Source: Sipunculus nudus
Lineage: Eukaryota > Annelida > Sipuncula > Golfingiida > Sipunculidae
DNA: 64,000 nucleotides
Assembly (NCBI GenBank): GCA_026874595.1
Contig: CM049314.1
Location: forward strand, 71,752,300 to 71,816,299
Direction: 5' to 3'
A model generated the notes under the pieces. That model was not told the origin of the DNA. It worked only from the letters and a program-made list of their open reading frames with translations, and searched no databases. The first letter of the stretch is position 1; the number at the start of each line of letters is the position of its first letter. This document shows positions 13,746-24,780 of this stretch, piece after piece. The translations under genes were made by a program, and so were the position numbers.

Positions 13746-13850
13746 TTAAATAATAATAATAATAATAATAATGATAATAAAAATTATAATAATAATCATT
13801 ATAATAATAATATTAATAATCATAAACATAATCATAATCATAAATATGAT
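13746..13850. repeat. (AAT)n-type microsatellite, unit 1
   Basis: Imperfect AAT/ATAAT run. The counterpart in unit 2 is at 28400-28450 with a different run length and internal interruptions. Confidence 0.85.
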
Positions 13851-15676
13851 TTGAATGGTATTTGTATAGCTCTAAATCTCCGGTAATTAAACAGAGCGTT
13901 AACACAGTGGAAACAAAACACATACAGAGTAAACTCCTTTCGATATTCTCTTGAATCCCCTAATGTGTTTAGTTACTCTTTCTCCCTATCTGCCTCTTGT
14001 ATATTTAGTTTACTTCTTGAAAACCGGTGCCTGAACCAGGATATTTTAATGTGATTAAAGGTCGAAACCTTTTAATTTTGCTAACAGATCAACGAGAGTA
14101 AATAGGAACGAAATACTAGTATTGTCATTTCGGTCATCATTTTTAGACTGAAAACTTCAGGTGCCGGTGCACATCTGTGTAAGTTTAATTTATAATCGAT
14201 TCAATCGTTGAAGATTCCTCAGAACTTATATTTCGTACAATGCCAACATAAATATTTTTTTCATCACAAGCTCTGTTTTATTTTTCAAATGTGACATATT
14301 CCATAGAGTCATGTTACAATCTTATCTTAAAATGCCTATGCATATAGAATGATTTGTGACGTTAATGTATGCACCCGACTCAAAACGCAATAACTATTAT
14401 AAAGATCTGTATGTCATCGAAACCCAGTTGTTCATATAGCATAGGTAAATGTGATCTACATCAAATTATTTATAATTATTACTTATTTTTAAAGGGTTCA
14501 TCCAGCAAACTGCTCACAAGCGCTTGTGCAAAAAAAAATTGTGATAGTAATTGTTAAAGCGATAAATGTTCATTTATGCAATTCCAAGATTAAAATGATT
14601 AAAATATGACTAAATGGTAATAAAATAATCAGTCAAGTAAGTTAAGAAACAAATATGCATTTATTGACTTTGGATCCTTATCACTCTTAATGTTTAAAAT
14701 TTACAGGTCATAAAAAGGTATGTCTTCGGTCCATTTTTTAACAGTTCAGGTATAGAGGTGTCTCGTTAATCATCTTGTAAGCTGATCCATAACACAGGCG
14801 CCACACGGGAGAATGATCTCCCTCAGCAGGTTTTTAGATTAGATAAAGGCACAACTGGTAGATTTCTACCCAAGACCTGGGGTCCTAGTTGGCTTGCATG
14901 GTGTGAGATCAGACAGATAAGCTGGTCCTAGGTCATGTAGAGCTTTATATACATCCTCGACTAGTTCCTGATATATGCTACCAAGTGCTGATCAGATTTG
15001 TTATAGCATGTTTGCACAAGAAAAAAAAAACTTTTCAGGATTTGACACATGGAGTGTTAAATTGTTATAAGTTACACGGACAGAATTATATCCGTTGCAT
15101 TTGACCAGTATTTCATATTCAGTTGATTCATTCTCGTTAAGAAAGAGTTACACATGTTTTGAGTCTCCGTTAATCCCTCCAAACTTGTATAATGTTTAAA
15201 AATAATAGAATATTATGAGAATAATAGTTATTCATACTCATGTTACTTCAGAAGGTGCCCTACTAAATGATAATATAACCCTAAACAAGTCAGAAAAAAA
15301 GTCACCATTATAGTAGCACAATGCAAGTCACTTGAAAATACCCTTAATTAAATGCACCTGATAGATTCTATAATACATATCTTGGATTTCAATCTTTTGA
15401 GACTGTCAGTTTCCTTGTGCAGTGATAAAACCAGCAGATATGGAAACAGTACATGATAAGACATTCCGCCGATCCATAGCACCTTTGATACCAGGTTCAG
15501 TATGCGCAGAGTAACATATTAATGGGTAACAAAGAAAGGCAAAGCCAACTGTTCTGTATTCAAAATCTCACCTTGCCAGGCCATGTAAGCAACGAAGATA
15601 TCACAATAGACAAGCCAGGACTACGGTTTTAAGGAAAGCATTCAGCAAGGTACTATCTTCACTTGATACGTGGTAT
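13851..15676. other. 3' flank of ATP-grasp copy 1, no separate gene
   Basis: Nothing recognised. It is matched by 28490-30330 in unit 2 and, in more diverged form, by about 42440-43340. This whole block therefore belongs to the repeated neighbourhood of the ATP-grasp genes. Confidence 0.45.
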
Positions 15677-15761
15677 TTTATTCTGATATTAAATAGTCTG
15701 TCATCATCTCAATAACAGCATTTGGGAAATCTCTACCACATGTGATATTCTATTCGGATAT
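15677..15761 (-). repeat. Duplicated exon end and polyadenylation signal downstream of copy 1
   Basis: About 77 bp beyond the stop region there is a second, diverged version of the last ~50 bp of the exon. Minus-strand frames read a GRDFPNAV-like segment against GREFANAV in the gene. The same tail duplication is present after the copies at 30412 and 43431. TTTATT at 15677-15682 is AATAAA on the minus strand and could be the polyadenylation signal. Confidence 0.55.
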
Positions 15762-17250
15762 TTAAGTGTTTGACATCATCTCAGTGACAGCATTTGCAAA
15801 TTCTCTCCCAATTGTGGCGTCTCCAAAGTAAAGACTCGGAGTTACACAATGCGCCTCCAACAGGTACATATTATTTTCCTCGTCTTCTATGATGTCAATT
15901 CGTGCATACAGGCTTTTGCAAGGTATTTCTTTGATGGTGCGGTCAGCCATTTGACGAACAGACTTGGGAGGAGACCTTCTAACAATTTCAAAGTGTACCG
16001 AATTAAAGTCGAATCTCTGTCTGGGATTCTTTCGTCAGTGGTAACGTATTTTCCGAGAAAATAAATGATACCCCATTCACCGTTGTTTCCTCTACGAATT
16101 GCCTGCTGAACTACCATATCCATCTTTTTCAAAATTCTTGAGAAATCCTCCTGAAATGCTTTGGCTTCCGGAAGAGACGAAATTCGATGAACGTTGCAGC
16201 CACAACAACCAATCGCCGGCTTAACGAACATCTCCTTCCAGTTATTTTGGAACATTACCTTTGAGAGATCAGGGACTGAGTCCGTCGTTTTGAAAATCAA
16301 TGTCCCCAGAATTGAAATCCCTTTAGATTTTAGTTCAAGCAGGTAACGTTTGTGAATGCTCCATATGTTGAGATTCCTGCTGTTAGCCAATCGTGCACCA
16401 GAGCGTTCTACATCTTCCAGGAACTGCATGAATCTGTCAAAGTCTTCATGACAAACCCACACCATAAGAGAGAGCACCAGATCGTATTTTCCCCTGAATG
16501 AAAACAAAAATTTATTTAAAAATTCAGGAATACGTTTCAATCATATTTAAGACCATTTGCAGAGAATGAGTCTGACGTGGAAGCCCTTTCGTTATTTTCC
16601 TACCACAAGACACCTTTTAAGTATATAAACAGGGTAGTAAAGCTTTGATATTTGTCTTTATTTGAACTACAAAAGCATATTCTGATAATTAATTACAAGA
16701 AATATTGCATACTAAAAGGAGCCCTATTCCTTTATGTGTCACGAAATATAGCTGTGGAAACTTATATCCAATAATAAGGTTCAGATGTGCATCCACTTCC
16801 ATCATTATTTTCCCAAGATATCAAACAGTCACATTTAGCTTGGACTGCTTAGGACGTCAGTTAACATAATTGAAAATATAGCTTGCTTTAAATGATTTAT
16901 CATTTAGACTGTTATTCATGGTTTCTATACATGCGAGTAGCAAAAAATAGTCTCTGATAAAAATGAAACATCAATATGAATTTAAGATGTTTTTTGGAGG
17001 ATTTGTTTTTTTCATTTCCCCCATCCTTAAGCTGAGATTTGGCCGAAAATATTCCTCTCTGATGTCTGAATACCTAAGTCACGTCCTACAGGCTACAAAA
17101 TTATTCTTACCAATCGACGTCGTCTGATGCCCTTGGGATATAATCCACAGAGATTCCATTGGCTTCTAGTACCTCTACTGGTGATGGATTATTCGGATCG
17201 TCGTATTCTTCGAATCGATTGGTAAAAGGCCCGGGAACGGCGATCCTTAA
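15762..17250 (-). pseudogene. ATP-grasp ligase-like gene, copy 1 (frameshifted)
   Basis: Two exons: 17250-17111 (140 bp, after a pyrimidine-rich CATATAAG acceptor, ending TTG|GTAAGA) and 16493-15762 (732 bp, after ATTCAG). Joined, they would give about 290 residues: an N-terminal LRIAVPGP strand, a DDPNNPSPVEVLEANG helix, a KRYLLEL segment, the FVKPAIG ATP-lysine strand, VVQQAI, then YARIDI and LLEAH. This is the ATP-grasp order of the RimK/DcsG-like ligases, which activate a carboxylate with ATP to form a C-N bond. The frame is broken near 16010, where GTCG replaces the GTTGG of the other copies (1-base loss). After it the downstream frame is open to the stop at 15762. The glycine loop reads IGCCGC instead of the IGASG of the intact copy. 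The 5' coding exon with the start codon was not found. Confidence 0.75.
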
Positions 17251-18519
17251 CTTATATGAATAATGCGAAAGAAGAATCAATAATATTAAGACAATTTCAA
17301 ACTGCGTCTATAAACTAGTGGAATTATTATGGGTTTTAAGATGATGGAAGAGAGCACACAGAGAACATATAGCTGGACAAACTGTCTCGTTTTAGCCATC
17401 TACACGAATTCCGTCAAGGAAACTTGAATATTGGGTGATTGTATGAGTAGCATTTCTTCTTGGAATTTAAATATTCCTGCATTTCTGGTGGCTCAAGCGA
17501 GGCTGATCTATAAAGATTAAATTTGCTATAAACTAGTTGAGTTTATATCTGCATATTGCAAGATTTTCTCAGCATTTGTGAACTTCAGCAGCTAGAGGGT
17601 TATTCTTGGACAGGAATACTTCCCTGGATTCTATCAGAGCTACCACATATTACGATCTCAATGGATGTAACTTGCAAATGAATATATCTGGTTAGACTGC
17701 TGGTTGATAGCTTGTTTTCGCCTCATTAATATCATTAGAAACTTGTAAGAAACTACTTATTAGTAGCCTTCCAACGTTATTGGGTAGGGTAAAAGAACTC
17801 TCACCAACCTACTATTGATAAAATTGATAACTTGATTGACTTTAACTAACCCTTTCCTTGTTAAACATGGTCGCTACACATCTTTGAGAGTCCATGGTCT
17901 GTCACATTGTATCACGCTATTAGCACCGGCAACAAAATGGGTTGAGAAAGTAGTATGGTATCAATGAGGCTCATGTTTATGTATTCCATGTTTTTTGGCA
18001 ACTTCCGAATGTGACTTTATTGCTTTACTTTGCAACAAGGAACATAACATTGATCATGATGTGATTTGAATGTAATTTGCAAGGTGATTAGACTCCTAGG
18101 CTTATATTATCTGACGCATTTAGTTCACTCCATAAAAACCGGTTACACGTGCATAGAAATTGGATATTTTGATACGTTTAGTAATGTCCAAACTCTTAAT
18201 TATGGTTACATACAGACGAAAGTAATAAGGAAAAAATACTAGTATTAAGTCATTTCAGTTTAAACTGATACGTAAGCCGGTGCACTTTCAGGTACGCTTT
18301 TTTCTGGAGGCTTCATTATCTCAAATCGTAAACGTTATGCCTTGAAATTCATTCCTTTAAATTCAAGATAATTCTTAAGTTGTTTTAGGAACCCGAAATC
18401 CGGTCACAATAAGACCGCCTTGAATGAGGCCGGCCTGTGTAGTGTAAAGATTCATAAAACTAGTGGTCGAAATTGGTTGTAAAATCATGTTTGTTGTTTG
18501 AAAGAAAAATCAAAAAAAA
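17251..18519. other. 5' side of ATP-grasp copy 1, exon not found
   Basis: Should hold the intron before exon 17111-17250, because that exon opens with a clear acceptor in phase 0 and has no start codon. No upstream coding exon could be identified. Matches 31903-33161 closely. Confidence 0.4.
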
Positions 18520-18790
18520 AAAATCACGTAGTCCGTTAATTACACTTCACAGGGCAGTCCTCTGTTTACGCTGCTCCTGACCACATGACAATGGCTCACA
18601 CGTGACATTTGAATATTTAGTCATTCACAGCACCGTTTGCTCTCGGTTTGTGCGCAATACTATCAGACCACTTTAAGATACAAGGGGCTCCAACCTCCAA
18701 CAATTCCACTGGAGTACTGGTTCCCTATCGATTCTCAACGCAGCACTAACTAATTAGCGCACAGCCTTTTCTATCTGGACTTTAGAATCA

Positions 18791-19195
18791 ATGTCTTTCA
18801 CAGCTGATGTCTGTTGGAATCATCCAGCCCTAGGTTACCGCATATATTTCCACACAATGATTTCAGGTACCTCTACAGTTTTGCGTGTAAATACTGTCAA
18901 AGTCCTGTTCTTGGAAGCGCTTACAATAGATACATATCGCCAGATTACTAGTCCGTTGGCAAATGCGATATCCGCGTTAAAGTTCGTGAAAAACTTATCA
19001 GCGGGGCCTTCCTCATACGGCTCAAGGACAGCTGTCCAGACTCTGGTGAACGCGAACTTGCCCTTAGACTTTATACATTGTCAGACTACACAATACTGGA
19101 GCGCTGATCAGGCAATTGTAGCGAATGATTCTTCCGTATCACTGCTTCCTGAATTCACAAGTCCTGGCAGACGTCTAGCCAACATCACTTTCTAA
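18791..19195 (+). other. 134-codon open frame, probably inside an LTR
   Basis: Opens with MSFTADVCWN and has no recognisable domain. It lies on the opposite strand within the ~1 kb that follows the polypurine tract, i.e. the presumed LTR. The unit-2 version (33783-34184) has amino-acid replacements and a different C-terminus caused by an indel, so no purifying selection is visible. Probably not a gene. Confidence 0.25.
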
Positions 19196-19659
19196 TATGC
19201 CGACCGTCGTCAATTACATGAATTTAAAGATGGATACGCCTCCAGAGATAAAACCCTGAGAAAAAAAAAACTAAACAGTGCTCGGCAAAGAAAGTTACTT
19301 TAGAGATCACAAACAGTGACTGTTCCAACGGAATTTAACTGCACCGAAATTTACATCAAACGAGACAGGTGTGCTCTCTTACTAAAGTTCTCACGCTAAA
19401 AATCGAAACATGATAGTCCATTTTAATGTTCAATAAATTATCAAAACTATCATCTGGTTATACTCCATACTTGTACATGCAATACAATAACCAAGTAACA
19501 ATTCTCTTGTGACATCACTCCCCCCGCCCCCTTTAAAAGAAAATAAATAGTATCTTTTCGATATGCAGAATCAATCCATTACATGTTTTGTAAAGACATT
19601 ATACAATAACAATCTATTACAAGTAATGTGAAAACATTTTACAACTGATATCAATATGC

Positions 19660-21130
19660 ACTGTCTGTCTTAACAAATACCGCAATATCCAATCAAGTTC
19701 AACACTCTGATAATCTACTTTAAAAGTCTGGCCCATAATTCAGCTTGCCAGAGACAGCCTGTATCTTAAATCTTAACTCTTGTAATACTTAAAACCATCT
19801 CATTATTCTCTTGTTTACGCACTTAGCTTTGCAAATACACTTGAGAGGTTTGTGGTGTGTTTGAATCGTGAAAGGTCTACATTACAAGTACATGTCGAAT
19901 TTCAGAACTACCCAAAAATTGCCAAACTCTCCCTCTCAATGTTAGAGTAATTTATTAACCTATTAAAATAATTAATCTCTCTAGCAAGTAATTTCATGCC
20001 TGCATAAGCTACCAGATGCACCATTCCATCGTGTTCCCGCATAAGGATACTTCCAATTCCGATATCCGGCGAGTCGCACTTCAGTTAGAACTGCTTACTG
20101 AAATCTAGGAGTCTCAGAATAACGGGGGGGGGGGGGGGGGGGGGGGTCAGCAAGCTTAGCTTTAAGTCAGCTTTTTTCATTCTCATAGACCTCTTTGCGA
20201 TCCAATTTGTTAGGCTGTCTATTCCGCGTAAGGTCCTTTAACGGAAGTAATATCTCAGGATAGTGCGGCACTAATTTATGACAATAACCGGTATGGCCTA
20301 GAAAGGCCCGCAAAGCTTTCTTTGTTTTCGGTCTTTCTCTGCTCTAGGTTTTCTTAAAGAGCGGCGGGTTTGTAGCTAAGTATCCGGTGCCAACAAGGTG
20401 GCCAAAATTTCTAGAATGCGACAAACTACAAATGTGTTTGATTGTTGGCGCGATTTAGTCTAGCTAGCACTTCTCTTAGCTTTCTTACAGGCTCGTCCCA
20501 CATTTTCACGTGTACCAACATGTCTTCTTTTTTCCGTATCAAGTTCTGCATGTCGCTAAACAACTTCCGTATTATCCGTGTAAATACTGCCCCTACCGCC
20601 ACTCATCCGAATGCCATTACCCTGAACTCATAATGTCAGTCTGGTGTTACGAATATCCGTTTTTCTCTAATTTCCTCGGACAACGGAATCTGCAAGTTGC
20701 ATTCGTCAGATCGATTTTCGTAAGGAATCGGCTTTTGGCTTCATCCGTGAATAGTATTTTCTGCTCCGGCACTGGTTCTGATTCAAATACGACCGACTTG
20801 TTCAACTTATGGTAATCGACCACGAATATGATCATTCCCCCTGGTTTACGCATCAGAATAAAAGGTGTGGCAAATCTCGACTCGGACTTATCAATTATGT
20901 CAATCTCTGACATCTCGTTGATTTCCGTTCGCATCGTCTCCCTCAACTCAAAAGGAACACGATACCGTTTCAATTTCACGGGTGTATCGGACGTGAGTCG
21001 AATATTACATTAGATAAAATTGGTGAGTTTGGTGACATCTGTGAATACTTCCCCATACTGGTTCAATTAATCGTGTATCTCGCGCCGTTGTCGCTTGCCT
21101 AGCTCGGCATAAACCTGTAAGTCACGTTCA
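19660..21130 (-). pseudogene. Ty3-like reverse transcriptase and RNase H, decayed
   Basis: The best open piece is 20979-20647: a PFELRETMR segment, ATPFILMRKPGG, VVDYHKLNK and LTKIDLT, the fingers/palm start of a Ty3-type RT. The catalytic Y-x-D-D box is not intact. Weaker pieces continue to a KTENKESFAGL region (about 20300) and an RNase H tail ending near LNYGPDF (about 19740). A run of 23 G (20124-20146) sits between the RT and RNase H parts. Non-functional. Confidence 0.75.
20124..20146. repeat. Poly-G run (23 G)
   Basis: The same position in unit 2 has only 9 G (35126-35134), so the run changed length after the duplication. It lies inside the decayed pol region. Confidence 0.95.
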
Positions 21131-21559
21131 CTTTGCCTGCGCACCGTTGATGTTTACAACATGGGTGAGGTTTCACCTTCTCTCCGGAGGTTTAGTTCTC
21201 CGACCAAGGGAGAATTGGTTTCACAATCCGGACATCCGGTTCTTGTATGTGGCCCATCTTCATAACATCAGCTCGAAAAGACTTGGGTACCACGATACTT
21301 GGTCCATCCGGATCACCGTGTTTATCTCGCGCAATTCGGATAAGAAATCATCCTTTACCCGAAGAGCACAGATCACTTCCTCGAGTTAACTTAGCAAGCT
21401 TCCAGTACAGGGCGCCTGCGCCATCAAAAGTTCGGCCGGACTTACATCAGCGACTGGACTAGCTACATGTAAACATCGCTTTGGCCTATTTTGCTGACGT
21501 GTAGCCGCCGGTGGTGACTCAACATTGTCACGCACTCTATCTGAATTCATGTCAGACTT

Positions 21560-21840
21560 CCAAGTAGAATTTGGATAGTTCGGATGCCGCACTCCTAATA
21601 CGTTTTCTAGCACTAAGTCGCAAACGGCATCTCCGACTACCACCGCTGATAGTTCCAACATAATATGGACAATCTACACTAATCATCGTCGTAGGAACAC
21701 GTTTAACTGATCCGTCCATGAACCGACACTCGGCGATGTGTCCAGTGAACTGGTCCGGGTCCACCTATGGTTCACGTACTCCTGCTGGAGAGCAACCGGA
21801 ATCGCGTAACACCTTGGTTGCCTTGACCACTAACCCCTCA
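21560..21840 (-). pseudogene. Retroelement aspartic protease, decayed
   Basis: The frame reads LRDSGCS (the D-S-G active site, 21803-21795), then VDPDQFTG, DGSVKRVPTTMISVD and, after a frameshift, VCDLVLENVLGVRHP. This is the usual protease layout of gag-SCAN-type Ty3 elements, between the zinc knuckle and RT. Frames are broken. Confidence 0.65.
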
Positions 21841-22026
21841 CAAACAGGTGACGAGCTACCGCAAAGCAGTTAATCCGAATGTGTGACCCTGTTTATCCGA
21901 ATACGGATTACGGAATCGAGTGTTTCTGACTCGGATTCCGTAACAACCTTTCGTAACAGCTAGGGCTTACGCTATTTGGTTTAGCAACGGCATTGACCTT
22001 TGCCCAAACCTGACACTGGCGTGTTT

Positions 22027-22068
22027 ACATTCACGCGCCTTATGCCACAGACCTTTACAAATGAAGCA
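22027..22068 (-). other. CCHC zinc knuckle of retroelement gag
   Basis: Cys codon 22068-22066, Cys 22059-22057, His 22044-22042, Cys 22029-22027: exact C-x2-C-x4-H-x4-C spacing, the nucleocapsid RNA-binding knuckle. The unit-2 equivalent is 37076-37035. Confidence 0.8.
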
Positions 22069-22332
22069 ACATAAGCTTCTCGATGGCTTAACTGAATGTT
22101 CAAATGATCATCGATGTACGTCACCTTTCTCTCTCGGATGAGTTACTTGCTGTCCTGCTCGGGGAGCACTTCTACGGGAACCAGCCGTAAAACTGTGCAA
22201 GCCGTGGGCCTCCTTATAACTTTCGGCCATCTCCGCCATGCTATTTATCTCCCGACACTGTCTCTCTTAAAAAAATACATAGAGATCCTTGCTGCAACAG
22301 TTCAAATACTGTTCTCGCAACAGAAAGTTAAC

Positions 22333-22716
22333 TTATAGGTAGGAGTCAGCGGCTATGTTCGCCATCTCGATCAAGTGGTCAAGGTATCCACTAAGCCGTA
22401 CCGCAAACTGATTGGGAGTTTCGCCGCGCTCTGGCCTACAAGTACGCAACTTGTTACGATAACCCTCCTCAGTCATCTGGTAACGTTTTAAAAGAGGTAA
22501 CTTTAGCTTATCAAAGTCCCTGGCATCGCTTACTGCTAACTGCACGTAAGTATCAGGTGCCTTACCACTCAACAATCGACTTAAGTACAATGCCCAACTA
22601 TCGTGGTTCTGACACAGCGCTAAACATTCAAACCGCTCCAGGAATGCGTATAGCTTATTTTGCTGCTCGTCAAACCGAGGGAGATTTAGTTTTGGGACCG
22701 ATTCCCTACACCTCAT
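22333..22716 (-). pseudogene. Retroelement gag, SCAN/capsid-like fragment
   Basis: 127 codons with PKLNLPRFDEQQNKLYAFLERFE, an ALYLSRLLSGKAPDTY segment, LKRYQMTEEGYRNK and GETPNQFAVRL. This is the capsid-like dimerisation region of Ty3-type gag common in aquatic animals, and it would form the particle shell. It ends at a stop before the knuckle frame. The counterpart at 37340-37719 has a 1-base frameshift near 37490. Confidence 0.75.
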
Positions 22717-23573
22717 ATGTTAACTATCACCTTCATCACCGCTGAATGCTAATTTCGATTTCAGCATTTCTATCTCCTGATCTTCCGGAGGTTTACGTTA
22801 TATTCACTTATGCTCTATCTCTCCTAGTCTAGCCCTCTCTACGCGCTCAGCATCTTCCCACTGCTTGGATTCACACGCTTTTTAACGGACTTTTGTAGAG
22901 CTTCTTCCTTATACGCTTACGTCTGTCCACATTCGATAATGGCAATCAAAGACTCCATGATAACGGCTCAACTGACCGAAAATGCCAGTAAACTGCGTAA
23001 TCTACACAGAAATCCGAGAACGTAAACAGTAAACGTTGATTTAGTGTATTGTAATGTAAGGATTGTTTTTAGAATAAATTATAAAGATTTGTTAACAAAA
23101 AACCACTGACTTCTTTATTCATTCCCCTAGACATTTCAAGCTGCCTGGTGTTACAGAATCTGATTATTTTACATCTCCGTAACAAAATTTATGCTCGTCA
23201 CGACTACGTGATCTGTTGTTATTAGGTTCCGTAACAATTTGTTAAATGTCCATTCACTGCTATAATAATTTTATCCAGATATCGAATATTCACATTTGAC
23301 TTGGACTTGCTAGGACGTCAATTAGCATAATGAAATAAATAGCATGCTTTAAATTATTTTTTATTTAGATTTCTGATATTCAGGGTTTCTTTACATGCAA
23401 GTGGCAAAACTGAGTTCCTTACAAAGTGTAACATCAGAATGAAGTTATGATGTTCTGTAGAGAGATTTGAATATTCATTTTCCCCACCCTTAAGCTTAGG
23501 TCGGGCTGAAAACATTCCTCTCCAATGTCTGTTTAACAAAGTAACGTTCCACAGACTACAATTTTTTTCTTAC

Positions 23574-23723
23574 CAATCGATGTCGTCTGATGCCCACGGG
23601 ATATAACCGACAGAGAATCCAGTACCTCTTCTGGGCTTCAAGTACCTCTAATGGTGATGGATCATTCCGATTGTCGTAATCTTCGAATCGCTTGGTTCAA
23701 GGACCGGGGACGGCAATCCTTAA
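23574..23723 (-). pseudogene. ATP-grasp exon-1 relic, unit 1
   Basis: 150 bp that align with the 140-bp first visible exon of the ATP-grasp genes, with both splice sites recognisable (CAATCGATG|donor side and TTAACTTATTTG acceptor side). A net 10-bp gain around a repeated AGTACCTCT word shifts the frame. The matching exon 2 is missing here because of the deletion at 23034. The unit-2 copy is at 39601-39750. Confidence 0.8.
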
Positions 23724-24267
23724 CTTATTTGAAAAATGAAAAAGAAGACTCAATAGTAGGAAGAGGATTCCAAACCGCGTTTATTAACAAGGACAACCTA
23801 ATCGCAGTCTAAGGCGTATTAAAACATTACAAGAGAGCACACACAGTACATATAACTGGACCAATGTCACGTTTTATCCATCTACCATTTGAACATTCCT
23901 GGATCTCTTTTTCCTCCAACGAGTCAGTTCTATATAGATTAGCTTAGCTATAAACTAGTTCAATTTATATCTGGCCATTGCAAGCTTTCGTCAACATCTG
24001 CATAACTTAAGGAGATAGACTGTTGTTCCTGGACATGGAAACTGCCCCGAATTCTACTAGAGAGGCCACATAAAAAGAACTCAGTGGATGAAACGTGCAA
24101 ATGAATATATTTGGTTGGACTGCCTCTGACCGGTGATTATACTAGTGTCAAGACCGAAGGGGCGGATATAGGATCTTAAAAAATGGGGCTCAACAAACTC
24201 CTACGGGAAAATAAGTGTGCCGGTGAAACGCTTTATTTATATATAATACTATTATATTATCGTTATA

Positions 24268-24311
24268 TTTAATAATAATAATAATAATAATAATAGTAAT
24301 AATAATAATTA
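24268..24311. repeat. (AAT)n microsatellite, end of unit 1
   Basis: AAT run with one AGT interruption. Unit-2 equivalent is 40299-40345. Confidence 0.9.
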
Positions 24312-24500
24312 TAACAATACCTGACATTTGAATGGTAAAGCGCCAAATATCCGATAACAGGACAGAGCGTTACTGCAGAGAAACGAGAACCTTCCGTTCC
24401 CCCTCTCTGTCTCTCTCATTCCTCAATAGGAATAAAGTTTGTGAGCGCCATGTAACCGCAATGTAAGAATAAAAAAGGAAAAAAACAACTGATTTTTTTT

Positions 24501-24780
24501 AGATAATTTATGTAATGCTCTGACTTAACCCAATCCCAGTGGCCACCTGTTTAATGTCTCCGAATACACCTCCCCAGCCTTTGTTACTGGCATCTGTTCA
24601 TAGCACAAAATGAGGCTTATCTCTTTCATGGGTTTGTAAGAAGTGTTCACATTCTCTATCCACCATTTCAAATTTTGCATTATCAGACAATGATGTTTTC
24701 CCTCCATAATTCCCTCCTCCTGCTTCTGACTTATCAGATCCAGGGTTTTTCTTAAAACAAATACTTGAGGTGTAACATTA
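24501..24780 (-). mobile_element. DIRS-like RNase H fragment, unit 2
   Basis: Copy of 10063-10335. It contains LKWWIENV and the TDASNKG/GWGG-type region on the minus strand, abruptly cut at 24501 by the duplication junction. It also lost a short segment near 24700 relative to unit 1. Confidence 0.6.

Larger units (their letters stand above)
18520..23033 (-). mobile_element. Decayed Ty3-like LTR retroelement, unit 1
   Basis: Minus-strand order from right to left: gag capsid-like frame (22716-22333), CCHC knuckle (22068-22027), aspartic protease with D-S-G at 21803-21795, reverse transcriptase (about 21130-20180), RNase H (about 20090-19660), then a polypurine tract (19537-19518) directly followed by TG at 19517, taken as the 3' LTR start. 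No integrase is seen between protease and RT or after RNase H. Frames are interrupted by many stops, most of them shared with the unit-2 copy, so decay preceded the duplication. The 5' end is cut by a deletion at 23034, and no 5' LTR is recognisable. Confidence 0.8.
10063..24500. repeat. Segmental tandem duplication, unit 1
   Basis: From AGATAATTTATG at 10063, this 14.4-kb stretch repeats in the same orientation and order from 24501. The second unit runs to 40530, where the ACTGATTTTT word that ends unit 1 recurs and similarity stops. Every landmark is matched: AAT microsatellite (13.75/28.4 kb), ATP-grasp gene (15.8/30.4 kb), Ty3-like element (19-23/34-38 kb), exon-1 relic (23.57/39.60 kb) and AAT run (24.27/40.30 kb). 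By eye the units differ by scattered substitutions and short indels, plus a few large indels listed separately. Confidence 0.95.

Noticed and set aside
15849-16064. Plus-strand frames over the ATP-grasp exons (also 30499-30792 and 43518-43811)
   Set aside because: Shadows of the minus-strand coding exons, repeated only because the exons are.
24525-24707. 60-codon minus frame as a separate gene
   Set aside because: Part of the DIRS-like RNase H relic.
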